64,000 nucleotides of DNA from Actinomycetota bacterium (lineage in GTDB: Bacteria > Actinomycetota > Actinomycetes > Actinomycetales > Dermatophilaceae), in contig JAIUPO010000016.1 of NCBI GenBank assembly GCA_020160805.1, forward strand, positions 1 to 64,000. The letters are read 5' to 3'. The notes beneath the pieces were generated by a model. The model ran no database searches, had not been told where the DNA came from, and was given only the letters and a program-made list of their open reading frames with translations. The position numbers were made by a program, and so were the translations under genes. Below, piece after piece: positions 8,348 to 16,465 of this stretch (its first letter is position 1; each line of letters begins with the position of its first letter).

Positions 8348-9091
8348 TCAGGGAGTGATCGACGATTCGGCCATCGCCCAGCCCAGGCGTCGGGCCGCGC
8401 GCTGCAGCGCGGCCGCGTGCTGCTCGTGGCCGGGTCGCCGGGCCGGCAGTGACACCGCGACTGCCCCGACGACACCGCCGACGCGGATCGGCGCCGCCAG
8501 ACACGAGGTCCCGAGGAGGTACTCCTCGGAGTCGGCCCAGATGTCGGCGTGGTCCTCGAGGCGCTGGGCCAGGGCCCGCCGGTCGGTGATCGTGTTGGGG
8601 GTCAGATCGTGCAGCTGGTGCCGGGCGATGTAGTCGGCTCGGCGCTCGGCGCTCAGTCCGGCGAGGATCGCCTTGCCGAAGGCGGTGGCGTGCCCCGAGT
8701 CCTGGACCCCCACCCACAGGTCCACGCAGGGTGCGTCGGGACCATCGGCAATGTCGACCAAGCGGATCTCGCCGTCGCTGTAGACCGACAGGTAGGTGGC
8801 GCCGCCCACCTCGTCACGCAGCGACTTCAGGACCGGCCGGACTCGCGGCAGCAAGGCCTGCATCGCCGGCGGTGACGCGACCATCGCGGATGGTCCGAGC
8901 ACGTAGCCGTCGGTGAGCTTGCGCAGGTAGCCCTCGTGGACCAGCGTGCGCAGCAGGTGGTAGGTCGTCGGCAGGGCCAGCCCGACCATCCGAGCCAGAC
9001 TCTTGGCCGGCACGGCATCCTCGCTGGCCGCCACCGCCTCCATCAGCCGGAGGGCGCGTTGGACCGAGCCGATGAGCGTGGGTTCGGCCAT
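8348..9091 (-). CDS. IclR-family transcriptional regulator
   Basis: A 247-residue regulator counted from the ATG at 9091 (MAEPTLIGSVQRAL). A longer frame upstream encodes Arg/Pro-rich sequence that does not look like protein. Residues 5-65 are the winged helix-turn-helix (AKSLARMVGLALPTTYHLLRTL). Residues 75-245 are the IclR effector-binding domain, with FGKAILAGLS and CLAAPIRVGGVVGAVAVSLP. It is encoded in the same direction as the dehydrogenase subunits and ends about 80 bases before the E1-alpha start, so it probably controls that cluster and itself. The effector is not predictable. Confidence 0.92.
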   Translation of the reverse strand: MAEPTLIGSVQRALRLMEAVAASEDAVPAKSLARMVGLALPTTYHLLRTLVHEGYLRKLTDGYVLGPSAMVASPPAMQALLPRVRPVLKSLRDEVGGATYLSVYSDGEIRLVDIADGPDAPCVDLWVGVQDSGHATAFGKAILAGLSAERRADYIARHQLHDLTPNTITDRRALAQRLEDHADIWADSEEYLLGTSCLAAPIRVGGVVGAVAVSLPARRPGHEQHAAALQRAARRLGWAMAESSITP

Positions 9092-9342
9092 GGCCACCCT
9101 CCCGTCGTCGTTGACTGGTCGCCGCCCGCGCGGCGTGGCCTCACTGTGCAGGAGCCGGCGCGTCGGGGCAAGGGGCGGGGCTGGCTCGACCGACCGCTGC
9201 CGACCCTCAGCCACCCACGCCACCCCGGTGCCCCGTCGGCTTGGTGCGGTGCGCGCGGGGGTGGGCGGACGGCATACCGGGTCATTTGTCCGGACCGCGA
9301 AGGGCCACATCGTGGACGGCCGAGAAAGTCAGTGCATAACGC

Positions 9343-9692
9343 GTGCTGATGCTATCCATCACCCAGGCATGCGACCCCAAGGACCGGCACGTGCTAGCGG
9401 CGGCTGTGCACTCCGAGTGCCAATCATCGTCACGTTCAATCTCAAGGACTTCCCGCCTGATGAGATGCACCGCCACCACCTTGAAGCCGTGCATCCGGAT
9501 GTCCTCCTCCTGGACCAGCTCGATCGTTACCCTGAGGCCGTTGTTCACGCACTATGGCGGCAATCTACGGAGTCTGCTCGGCCGAGACTGACTCCGCTAC
9601 AACTCATGGCCTCGTTCGAGAGGCTCGGCCTGCGCGACTTCTCGTCCGAGCTGCGGCGACGGTGGCCCAACCTGGCGAGAAACCGCTGGTGA
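9343..9692 (+). pseudogene. frameshifted and truncated PIN-domain (VapC-like) gene
   Basis: The C-terminal half of a PIN-domain nuclease is split over two frames. CDPKDRHVLAAAVHSECQ is read in one frame. After about position 9420 the match continues in another frame as IIVTFNLKDFP, then HLEAVHPDVLLLDQLDRYP, ending at a TGA at 9690-9692. The first PIN acidic residues and a start codon are missing. A one-base frameshift plus loss of the 5' half makes this a non-functional toxin relic, and no antitoxin gene is beside it. Confidence 0.72.
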
Positions 9693-9767
9693 TCGAGGGC
9701 TAGGCTTCGCCAACCAGTCATCCGACAGTGGTGATCGCGTCTCAACCGTTCGGGCCACCGCGCCCGG

Positions 9768-10142
9768 TTACACACGTCGAGTTCGGGAAACACACCGGCG
9801 GAGAGGGGCGATCCCTGGGCGTGTTTCCCGAACTCGACGGACCGTCATACGTCGGTGAAGCAGTAGCGGCGGGAGGGCTCGGCGAAGGTCAGGACCGGCG
9901 GGGCAGGTGATGTCCTTGCCGGCATTGACCACGGTCGTCGCCACCTGGAAGCGCAAGCCCTTGGCGGCGCAATCAACGTCGGCCTGGTCAAAGCCATCGA
10001 CGGTCACGCAGGAACCAACGTGGTAGTAGTACTTCGCCTCCGCTTGCTTGGTCAGCACGTGAAGTCCCAAGGCCGCGAGCAGCGCGAGCCCAGTCACGAT
10101 GCCGGACGTGACCTTGCCGCGTTTGCGTGGTTCCTCAGCCAT
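9768..10142 (-). CDS. small membrane-anchored Cys-containing protein, probable frameshift
   Basis: Residues 1-35 are a short basic head plus one membrane segment (IVTGLALLAALGLHVLT). The rest is predicted outside the cell, with Cys in VGSCVTVDG, VDCAAKG and DITCP. As it stands the frame gives 124 residues and runs on into an Arg-rich tail. Removing one C from the CCCC run near 9909 would instead give DITCPPVLTFAEPSRRYCFTDV-type sequence with a fourth Cys and a stop at 9845, for a product of about 97 residues. A strong hairpin starts six bases after that stop and would be inside the gene otherwise, so the corrected frame is more credible. Function unknown. Confidence 0.6.
   Translation of the reverse strand: MAEEPRKRGKVTSGIVTGLALLAALGLHVLTKQAEAKYYYHVGSCVTVDGFDQADVDCAAKGLRFQVATTVVNAGKDITCPAGPDLRRALPPLLLHRRMTVRRVRETRPGIAPLRRCVSRTRRV
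9775..9839. terminator. perfect 19-bp inverted repeat
   Basis: Arms at 9775-9793 and 9821-9839 are exact reverse complements over 19 bases (CGTCGAGTTCGGGAAACAC), separated by 27 bases. It sits directly downstream of the frame-corrected small membrane protein gene and could act as a terminator. No T-run follows, and the large loop is unusual for an intrinsic terminator. Confidence 0.7.
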
Positions 10143-10217
10143 GCAGCGCCTGCTGCAGTCAGTTGGCTCGTTCGCTGGGTTTTCGCGGAAAGGACGATGA
10201 CGGGTGAGTGCGGCGGC

Positions 10218-13037
10218 TCAGGGGGCTGCCGTATGCACCGCAAGGCAGGCGAGGGCGGCCCACGCAGAGTTGTCCACCGTGTCCATTTCCCTGACCAGGC
10301 CGCCGCGAGCGTCGGCGAGGCCTGCGGCGGGGGAGCGGCCGGAGCGGAGGGCGCGGTGGACGGCATACGAGATGCCCGGGGCGTGGGCGTCGGGGAGCGG
10401 GATGGAGGAGGCAAGCACCTCGTGCGCGACGTGCTCGGCGAGCATGGGCATGGCCCCGACGAGCACGTCGTCGGTGGGCGCGCTCGCGAGCGAGCACGCG
10501 GAGAGGTATAGCAGTCGCAGCGGCCCACCCCCGCGCGCGGCCGCAAGCTCCGTCAAGGCAAGTGGCCCGTCGTCGAGGTGTATGACGGACTGCATCGGGT
10601 TGTCCCACCGCAGGCTCGCGTGGGCCGCGACGTGCACGATGTCGGCGTCGAGTAGGTCCCCTCTCACGGCACTGGTGGTCCGTCTAACCGTGGCAGCCTG
10701 GGCCGACCGGCTATAGGTATCGGCTGCTGCGGCCGACGCTGAGCGTGGGCCGGGCACCGTGGACGGCATACCTGTAGCCGGTCGGGCCGCCTCGGACTCC
10801 TCAGCCCAGATCTTCCCCACGCCCTCCGCCTCATCGGCCGCGTGGTCCAGCCGCGGTCCGGCGGCGACCAGGACGACCGGCGCCACGGCAGGCGCCGAGT
10901 CCAGCCGGGCCGCCGTGACCGCGAGCGAGCCAAAACGCACCGGCCGCCGCCAGATTCGCGGCAGCGCGGTCAGCGGCGCCGAGTCGATGCCGCGGTCCAG
11001 CAACACGAGCAACTCGGTGTCGCCGGTGTCCGGCAGGCACGCCCCCAGAGCTGCGTCGAGGTCCGCGGCGAGCGCCACCGTCCCGGCGTATGCCGCCCCG
11101 CCCCGCCCGCCCGTCGCCACCCGCGCCAGCCCGCGCGAGAGTTGCGCCAAGTCGTCGGTGACCTGCCGCCATGGGCCGAGCACCACGCGAGTGGTCACAC
11201 CGACCGCATGGCCGAAGGCCACCGCCTCCTCGCCCACGCGCACCAGCACGAGCAGCGGGCCAGCCACGTGCGCGGCCAGCTCGGTCAGGCCGTATGCCGC
11301 CCGCCCCGCTGCGCCGACCGCCGGACCATCGCCGCCTCCAGACGGTCGACTCGCCGAGCCGCCGCGCCCATCAGCTCCACCCGCGGCGCTCGCGCGCCCG
11401 CCCCCCGCGCCACCGCGCCCCCACGCGCCAGCGCGCCCCCACGCGCCGGCTCGCCCCCACGCGACGGCGCGCAGCGCGCGTTCGGTGTCTGCCAGGCGCG
11501 CGCCAAGCGCCACGAGGTCGGCGGGGCTCTCGTCCGCGGACTCGATTCGTCGGGATAGTTCGCGCCATTGCGAACGCAACTGCTCCTCATCCTCGGACAA
11601 CTCGACGGCTCCCACCGCAGGCGGCCGCCCGCGCAGGATGGCGTCCAATTGTGCTGCGGCAGAATCAGACTCGTTGATCTGACGCAGCAACAACTCAAAG
11701 CGTGCCCGATCGGCCGCCATGCGATGCCGCAGATCGGGCGCACCCGCGAGCGCCGATTGGGCGTCGATCTCGGCGAGCGCCGCGCGCACCTGCGTCCGCG
11801 CCGCCTCCGCAGCGCCGACCGATAGCTGGTGGCGTGCGCCAGCCTCCCGCACCACCACCGCCTCGGCCCCCACCGCGCCGGCCGACCGCTCCCACAAGGC
11901 ACGAGCAGCCTCCGCATCGCCCGACTCCCACGCCGCACTCGCCGCCCGCAGCCACCAGCGGGCGGCGGCTCGCGTCATACCGGCGGCACCGAGGGCATCG
12001 GCGTGCGCCGCGATGGCGGCCGCGTCACCCGGCACAGCCAGCGCGAGCCGCTCGAGAGCGGCCATCGCGACTCCCACGGGGCGGCCCTGAGCGGCATACC
12101 CCGTCTCGGCCCGGGCCAATAGGTCGCGGGCGCTCGCCTCATCCCCGTCGAGCAGCGCCAGACGCGCGGCAGTCATCATCGCGTCGATGATCATCAGCGA
12201 TGGCGCCGCCGCCGAGAGGTGGTCGAGAGCCAGTTGCGCATGCGTTCGGGCTTCGGCCAGGAGGCGCAACCGCCCGAAAAGCGCCGCGAGCTCGGCGTGG
12301 TACTCCGCGTCCATGCCCACGCCGGTCAGCCGCACCTGATCGGTCTCGGCCCGCCGGAAGGCCGCGAGGGCGCCGCCGAGGTCGCCGAGTTGCGCAAGCG
12401 CCGAGCCGATGCCCACCTCGACAAAGGGCGCATGGTGCGGCGACACGGACTGCGCGATCTCCAGGGCCTCGCGGAATGACCCCAAGGCGGAGCGGGTGTC
12501 ATCGACAAGCAGCAGGATGTCGCCGAGATTGTTCAGCGCCATCATCCGGTGCAGCGGCGAAACATCCGAGCGCGACACGAGATCGGCCAAGATCGACCGG
12601 GCCAGGCGATAGTCGCCGCAGTGATGGGCCACGACAGCATTTCCCAAGGCGACCGTGGGATCGGTGACATTCAAGGTCCCCGCGCGCGCCAGATCCGCCT
12701 GCGCCTGGCCGTGTCCGCCGGTCTCGACATGGACCATCGCCCGCACGGCCAAGGCCCGGGCCAGATCATCGTGCCCGCCGCCCCGCGCTGCACCCGTGAC
12801 GGCGCGATTGGCATACGTCATCGCCTCGGCATAGCGCTGCGCTTCGCGGTAGGCGGAGGCCAACGCGCCGTCCACCAGAGCAGCCGCACTATGCGCACCG
12901 GCCGCCTCGCACCGTGCCAAGAAGTCCTCAGCCTCTGGCGGTGTGGTGCCTGGATGCGCCAGGATCTCTTCACGCAGCCGATGAGCATGTATCACCAGGT
13001 CGGAATCGCCCTCTAGCGACAAAGGGGTGCTGCCCAC
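10218..13037 (-). CDS. TPR-CHAT protein (caspase-like protease)
   Basis: A 939-residue protein counted from a GTG at 13037 that has GGAG five bases upstream; sequence upstream of it is only antisense to the S8 peptidase gene. Roughly residues 30-480 are helical repeats of TPR type (RYAEAMTYANRAV, the ALNNLGDILLLVDD region and SALAQLGDLGGALAAFRRAE). A low-complexity Gly/Ala/Arg/Trp stretch follows. The C-terminal third is a CHAT domain with both catalytic residues, H806 in IVHVAAHASL and C848 in LLYLSACSLAS. CHAT proteins are caspase/separase-fold proteases often activated through their repeat regions. The S8 peptidase gene is divergent with starts 30 bp apart. No signal peptide is visible, so it should be cytoplasmic. 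Confidence 0.9.
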   Translation of the reverse strand: MGSTPLSLEGDSDLVIHAHRLREEILAHPGTTPPEAEDFLARCEAAGAHSAAALVDGALASAYREAQRYAEAMTYANRAVTGAARGGGHDDLARALAVRAMVHVETGGHGQAQADLARAGTLNVTDPTVALGNAVVAHHCGDYRLARSILADLVSRSDVSPLHRMMALNNLGDILLLVDDTRSALGSFREALEIAQSVSPHHAPFVEVGIGSALAQLGDLGGALAAFRRAETDQVRLTGVGMDAEYHAELAALFGRLRLLAEARTHAQLALDHLSAAAPSLMIIDAMMTAARLALLDGDEASARDLLARAETGYAAQGRPVGVAMAALERLALAVPGDAAAIAAHADALGAAGMTRAAARWWLRAASAAWESGDAEAARALWERSAGAVGAEAVVVREAGARHQLSVGAAEAARTQVRAALAEIDAQSALAGAPDLRHRMAADRARFELLLRQINESDSAAAQLDAILRGRPPAVGAVELSEDEEQLRSQWRELSRRIESADESPADLVALGARLADTERALRAVAWGRAGAWGRAGAWGRGGAGGGRASAAGGADGRGGSASRPSGGGDGPAVGAAGRAAYGLTELAAHVAGPLLVLVRVGEEAVAFGHAVGVTTRVVLGPWRQVTDDLAQLSRGLARVATGGRGGAAYAGTVALAADLDAALGACLPDTGDTELLVLLDRGIDSAPLTALPRIWRRPVRFGSLAVTAARLDSAPAVAPVVLVAAGPRLDHAADEAEGVGKIWAEESEAARPATGMPSTVPGPRSASAAAADTYSRSAQAATVRRTTSAVRGDLLDADIVHVAAHASLRWDNPMQSVIHLDDGPLALTELAAARGGGPLRLLYLSACSLASAPTDDVLVGAMPMLAEHVAHEVLASSIPLPDAHAPGISYAVHRALRSGRSPAAGLADARGGLVREMDTVDNSAWAALACLAVHTAAP
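11414..11467 (-). repeat. three tandem 18-bp repeats inside the CHAT gene
   Basis: Three near-identical 18-base units encode AWGRAG-type hexapeptides between the TPR region and the CHAT domain. The first two units differ by one base and the third by three. The copy number probably varies between strains, changing linker length. Confidence 0.8.
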
Positions 13038-13067
13038 GGCTACTCCGATCTGATGATGGAGGAAATC

Positions 13068-14495
13068 ATGGCGCAACAGCCACCCTCGGACGACGACACC
13101 GCACATGGCGCGGTCTGGGACCGCAGTCGTCGGCTCGCCGCGCAGAATCCCAAGCTCACCCTGGAGTTCCTGCGGCGGTATGAACGCTTCATCGAGGGGC
13201 TCCACGAAATCGACTCGGCCGGTCCGCAAGGGCCGATCGACCTGGTGCGCAATGCGCAGCGACTGATCGTGCGCGGCCGGCTCCAGGTGCTCACCGAGCA
13301 GGAAGACCGCGTGCTGCCGAAGCTGGCGGATGCCGGCTGGTCGGTTGACGATATCGAGCGGGACGAGCGGATCGGCGTCAGCTTGCTGCGGGGGACCGGG
13401 CTGGCCGCCGAGCCGCTCTACACCCTCGTGCGAACGCTCGTGGCCGATATGCCGCTCGGGCAGGCGCCGCTCTCGATCGGCTTCGATGACGTCACCTATG
13501 AAGCCATCGTCTTCAAACCCATCAAACCGCAAGGCGCCAGCGGCGAGGCCGACCGCACGACCTACAGCTCATCGCGGCCCACGGGCACGGGTCGCGGCGC
13601 GGGTGTGGTCATCGGCGTGATCGATGGCGGCTTCGAATCCACTGGCGCGCCCGCGCGCACGGACGGCTGGTTCGACAATGTCACCCCGCCGCAGGGCGGA
13701 GCGCCGAAGCTCAACCAGGCCGATGAGTCGACCCTTGATCCCGGCGCAGGACACGGCACCTTCGTCACGGGGATCGTGGCCAGCCATGCCCCGGACGCCA
13801 CAATCCGGCAGTATCGCGCGCTCGACTCCTGGGGCCTCGGCGGTGCGTGGCGGCTGAAGGACATGATCCTGCAGGCGGTCGACGACGGCTGCCAGGTCAT
13901 CAATATCTCCCTCGGGTTCGAAGATCCCGACCTCCTCGGCTCGCCGGCGCTTTCCGCCGTCCTGCACCACATCCCCAATCACGTCGTCGTCGTCGCGGCC
14001 GCTGGCAACAGCGGGACGACGGTTCCGATGCTCCCGGCGGCCCACAAGATGGTCATTGCGGTCGGCGGCCTCGAGGTGGATCTTGACCCTGTCGGTTGGT
14101 CGAACCGCGGCCCCTGGGTGGACTTCTCCGCGCTCGCCGTCCCCGTGCTCAGCACCTATGTCATGGATCCCACAGATCCGAACGGTGACCCCAACCCCTG
14201 GGCCATCTGGGCAGGCACCTCCTTCGCCGCTCCCAAGGTCGCCGGCGAACTAGCGGTGTTGCTTGGAACGGGCCTAACGCCCGTCGAAGCCGTCGATGTC
14301 CTGCGGACCAGGGCCGAGGGCCGGCTGCCGAATCCCGACTTCGGCTTCCTCCTCGCCCTGCCGGATCAGTTCCCTCGCACGGACCCGCCCGTCGTGGACC
14401 CTCCGCCCGGCCGCGTCTTCCGCATCCCGCCCGTCGTCGAGCTGCCCGATCTGACCAAGCTGCGCCTAAACCCCTGGATCTTCCGCCAGCGCTGA
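13068..14495 (+). CDS. S8 (subtilisin-like) serine peptidase
   Basis: A 475-residue subtilase. The ATG at 13068 is chosen because GGAGG lies five bases before it; ATGs at 13053 and 13056 are less well placed. The catalytic triad is complete: D186 in VIGVIDGGFE, H229 in GAGHGTFVTGIV and S385 in WAGTSFAAPKVAG. The oxyanion Asn lies in VVVAAAGNSGTTVP. There is no signal peptide. The first 180 residues resemble neither an inhibitor propeptide nor a known domain and may be a regulatory region. It is divergent from the CHAT gene and precedes the sigma-factor operon. A cytoplasmic subtilase beside a CHAT protease suggests a proteolytic signalling role, which is inferred. Confidence 0.93.
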   Translation: MAQQPPSDDDTAHGAVWDRSRRLAAQNPKLTLEFLRRYERFIEGLHEIDSAGPQGPIDLVRNAQRLIVRGRLQVLTEQEDRVLPKLADAGWSVDDIERDERIGVSLLRGTGLAAEPLYTLVRTLVADMPLGQAPLSIGFDDVTYEAIVFKPIKPQGASGEADRTTYSSSRPTGTGRGAGVVIGVIDGGFESTGAPARTDGWFDNVTPPQGGAPKLNQADESTLDPGAGHGTFVTGIVASHAPDATIRQYRALDSWGLGGAWRLKDMILQAVDDGCQVINISLGFEDPDLLGSPALSAVLHHIPNHVVVVAAAGNSGTTVPMLPAAHKMVIAVGGLEVDLDPVGWSNRGPWVDFSALAVPVLSTYVMDPTDPNGDPNPWAIWAGTSFAAPKVAGELAVLLGTGLTPVEAVDVLRTRAEGRLPNPDFGFLLALPDQFPRTDPPVVDPPPGRVFRIPPVVELPDLTKLRLNPWIFRQR

Positions 14496-14543
14496 GCCGC
14501 GGGCGCTAAGGCGCGGCATCCCTCGGCGGCGAGCCGAACGGCA

Positions 14544-14574
14544 TACCCCTCGACAGGAAAGTTACTGAGGGGTA
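14544..14574 (+). terminator. hairpin after the S8 peptidase gene
   Basis: Arms TACCCCTC (14544-14551) and GAGGGGTA (14567-14574) form an eight-base stem about 50 bases after the peptidase stop. No T-run follows, so it is at best a moderate terminator. Confidence 0.45.
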
Positions 14575-14724
14575 CAAGGTGGCGCCCGAAAGGGCTAGCG
14601 GGCGAGGTGGCGGAGCGGGAGAATGCCGAATTGTCCGCCGTCCCCCGTATCAAAGTGCCCCCCGCGCTCCTCTGACTGGATGAATCGGCCCGCATCACGG
14701 GCTATCCACCAGGAAGGAGGGGCC

Positions 14725-14787
14725 ATGTCGCACACCAGGAACACCCGCACAGCCAGCAGTTCGTATCGAATCCGGAGACCCCCATGA
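14725..14787 (+). CDS. 20-residue ORF translationally coupled to the sigma factor
   Basis: An ATG preceded by AAGGAGGGG at ideal spacing opens a 20-codon ORF reading MSHTRNTRTASSSYRIRRPP. Its stop overlaps the sigma-factor start as ATGA. It has the best Shine-Dalgarno of the operon. The peptide is rich in Arg, Ser and Thr and has no hydrophobic segment. It could be a leader or coupling ORF that controls sigma-factor translation. Expression is not proven by the sequence. Confidence 0.55.
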   Translation: MSHTRNTRTASSSYRIRRPP

Positions 14788-15395
14788 CGAGTGGCAACAC
14801 GGCGGCGCAGCAACGCCCCGTGGACGACGACGTCACCGAGTTGGTCCTCGCTGCGCGAGACGGTGACCAGAATGCCTGGGCGCAACTGGTCGATCGATAT
14901 GCCCGCTTGGTGTATGCCGTTGCTCTGCGGTGCCGCTTGTCGCATGCCGATGCCGCGGACGTGACCCAGACGGTCTGGCTGCGGCTCGCCGAGAACCTGA
15001 CACGCATCAACGATCCCTCTCGCGTTGGTGCCTGGCTCGTGACGACCACCAAGCGGGAATGCCTGGCGCTGATCAAGGCCCGGGCGCGTTATGAACCCAT
15101 GGATGTCAGCGCCGTAACCCTGGTCGATGATTCGGCTGGACCCGAGGAGCACTTGACTCGGGCCGAATCGATCACCGAGGTGGCGGCGGCCTATGCCTTG
15201 TTGACCGAGCGCTGCCGCGAACTATTGCGCCGCCTGGTCATCGACTCCGAGAGCTACCAGCAGATCTCTGCCGATCTGCACATGCCGATTGGATCCATTG
15301 GCCCCACCCGGATCCGGTGCCTGAGCATGCTGCGCCGGCATCTCGAGGAGGCGACCTCCCATGACCGAGAAGCGGAACGACTTCGGTCCCCTTGA
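14784..15395 (+). CDS. ECF-type RNA polymerase sigma factor
   Basis: A 203-residue sigma-70 family protein with region 2 (AWAQLVDRYARLVYAVALRC and DVTQTVWLRLAENL, residues 28-85) and region 4 (YQQISADLHMPIGSIGPTRI, about 150-190). It redirects RNA polymerase to a specific promoter set. The start overlaps the preceding 20-codon ORF, and its 3' end overlaps the next gene by 35 bases. No conventional zinc-binding anti-sigma gene follows; the downstream small protein may take that place. Position next to the S8/CHAT pair suggests one stress-response module. Confidence 0.93.
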   Translation: MTSGNTAAQQRPVDDDVTELVLAARDGDQNAWAQLVDRYARLVYAVALRCRLSHADAADVTQTVWLRLAENLTRINDPSRVGAWLVTTTKRECLALIKARARYEPMDVSAVTLVDDSAGPEEHLTRAESITEVAAAYALLTERCRELLRRLVIDSESYQQISADLHMPIGSIGPTRIRCLSMLRRHLEEATSHDREAERLRSP

Positions 15396-15849
15396 TTTCA
15401 CTGACGGCGAGCGCGTCCTGATGGCGCACTTGGCCGCGATCCTGTCCGGCGAAAACGCCGTCCCACAGCATGTCGAAGAGGCCGCCAAGGCCCTGCACGA
15501 TTGGGCGATCGTCGATGAGACGCTCGCCGACCTGAGCGCTGCACCCGTGCTGACGCGCGGTGACGACGCCGCCTTCACCTTCGACCTCGGCACCGTGCAG
15601 GTGCGGGCGGAGGTCGAGCCCTCCGGCTTCCGGCGCCGCCAACTGTCGATCAGCGTCGATGACGCGGCCGGCTTGGCCGATGTCAAAGAAGTCAGCCTGC
15701 AATTCCCCGACGGGCGCAGCCAGGACCTGGTCCCGGACCGCTTCGGGCAGTATGCCGCGAGCGTCCCCTCGGGTGCCCTGCGCGTGATCGCGGTGCTCGG
15801 CGGGCTCGGGCGGCGGGGCGCACTGCATACGGCCTGGTTCACGGTCTGA
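15361..15849 (+). CDS. sigma-operon small protein, first paralogue
   Basis: A 162-residue protein of unknown function with GAGGAGG upstream of its ATG, starting inside the sigma-factor gene. Residues 15-60 are likely helical (HVEEAAKALHDWAIVDETLADL) and the rest mostly beta, ending in the motif TAWFTV. It has no transmembrane segment. It is clearly related to the next gene, sharing AxALHDWAxVDxxLADL, a TRGD motif, VEPxGxRRR and the WFT(V/I) end. Overlap with the sigma factor suggests it binds or regulates it, which is inferred. Confidence 0.75.
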   Translation: MTEKRNDFGPLDFTDGERVLMAHLAAILSGENAVPQHVEEAAKALHDWAIVDETLADLSAAPVLTRGDDAAFTFDLGTVQVRAEVEPSGFRRRQLSISVDDAAGLADVKEVSLQFPDGRSQDLVPDRFGQYAASVPSGALRVIAVLGGLGRRGALHTAWFTV

Positions 15850-15953
15850 CCCCACGTTCACCCATCGGGGCGGTGGCGATTCCGGGGACGATCACAGACC
15901 GGGCCGCTACCCTGGTGCCCCTGATGCCTTTTCCGATAACTGGGATTGAGGAC

Positions 15954-16406
15954 ATGGCGCCAGATCACTTCGCCGTGACGCCCGAGGACCGAGCCCTGCT
16001 CGACTCCCTCGGCGATCTGGTGCGCGCCGAGGCGCAGATGCCGCCGGGTGTCGCACAGGCGGCCACGGCCCTGCACGACTGGGCCAATGTCGACGCCGTC
16101 CTGGCCGACTTGGTGGCCGAGCCGGTCGCCACCCGCGGGGATGCCGTGGTGCACCGGTATGCCGCGGGCGAGGACGCCCTGCGCGTGGAGGTCGAGCCGG
16201 CGGGCTACCGTCGCCGGCGCGTCGTGGTCAGCGCCGATGGCGCGAGCGAGTTGACGCAGGTGCACGCGCAGCGCGCCGAAGGGGCCGCGGAAGAGATTCC
16301 CGCCGACCGGTTCGGGGAGTATGCCGTGGACCTCGCGAGCGGCCCGGTGCGCCTACTCGCCCACTTCGGCCGGCGGCGCCTCGCCACCCCCTGGTTCACG
16401 ATCTGA
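15954..16406 (+). CDS. sigma-operon small protein, second paralogue
   Basis: A 150-residue paralogue of the preceding protein with the same layout: helical N-terminus (ATALHDWANVDAVLADLVAE), beta-rich middle with VEPAGYRRRR, and C-terminal TPWFTI. The ATG at 15954 follows TTGAGGAC; in-frame ATGs at 15873 and 15924 would add up to 27 residues. Roughly 100 bases separate it from its partner, so it may have a separate promoter. Tandem duplication with divergence suggests two related binding partners. No known family name can be assigned. Confidence 0.7.
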   Translation: MAPDHFAVTPEDRALLDSLGDLVRAEAQMPPGVAQAATALHDWANVDAVLADLVAEPVATRGDAVVHRYAAGEDALRVEVEPAGYRRRRVVVSADGASELTQVHAQRAEGAAEEIPADRFGEYAVDLASGPVRLLAHFGRRRLATPWFTI

Positions 16407-16412
16407 GCAATG

Positions 16413-16456
16413 AGGTCTGAGCTTTGGCACCACATACGGGGCCACAGCTCAGACCT
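16413..16456. terminator. bidirectional terminator between convergent genes
   Basis: Arms AGGTCTGAGCT and AGCTCAGACCT (11 bases) lie between the stop of the second paralogue and the stop of the leftward DinB gene, as expected for a shared terminator. Confidence 0.75.
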
Positions 16457-16465
16457 ACTCGCGGG

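Noticed and set aside
6327-8452. long plus-strand frames opposite the dehydrogenase subunits
   Set aside because: Both E1 genes on the minus strand have complete motifs; the opposite frames have none.
11395-11470. CRISPR-like repeats
   Set aside because: The 18-base units are contiguous, without spacers, and encode AWGRAG repeats in frame.
13038-13532. N-terminal extension of the CHAT protein
   Set aside because: This part of the frame is antisense to the S8 peptidase; a GTG with GGAG at 13037 gives the natural N-terminus.
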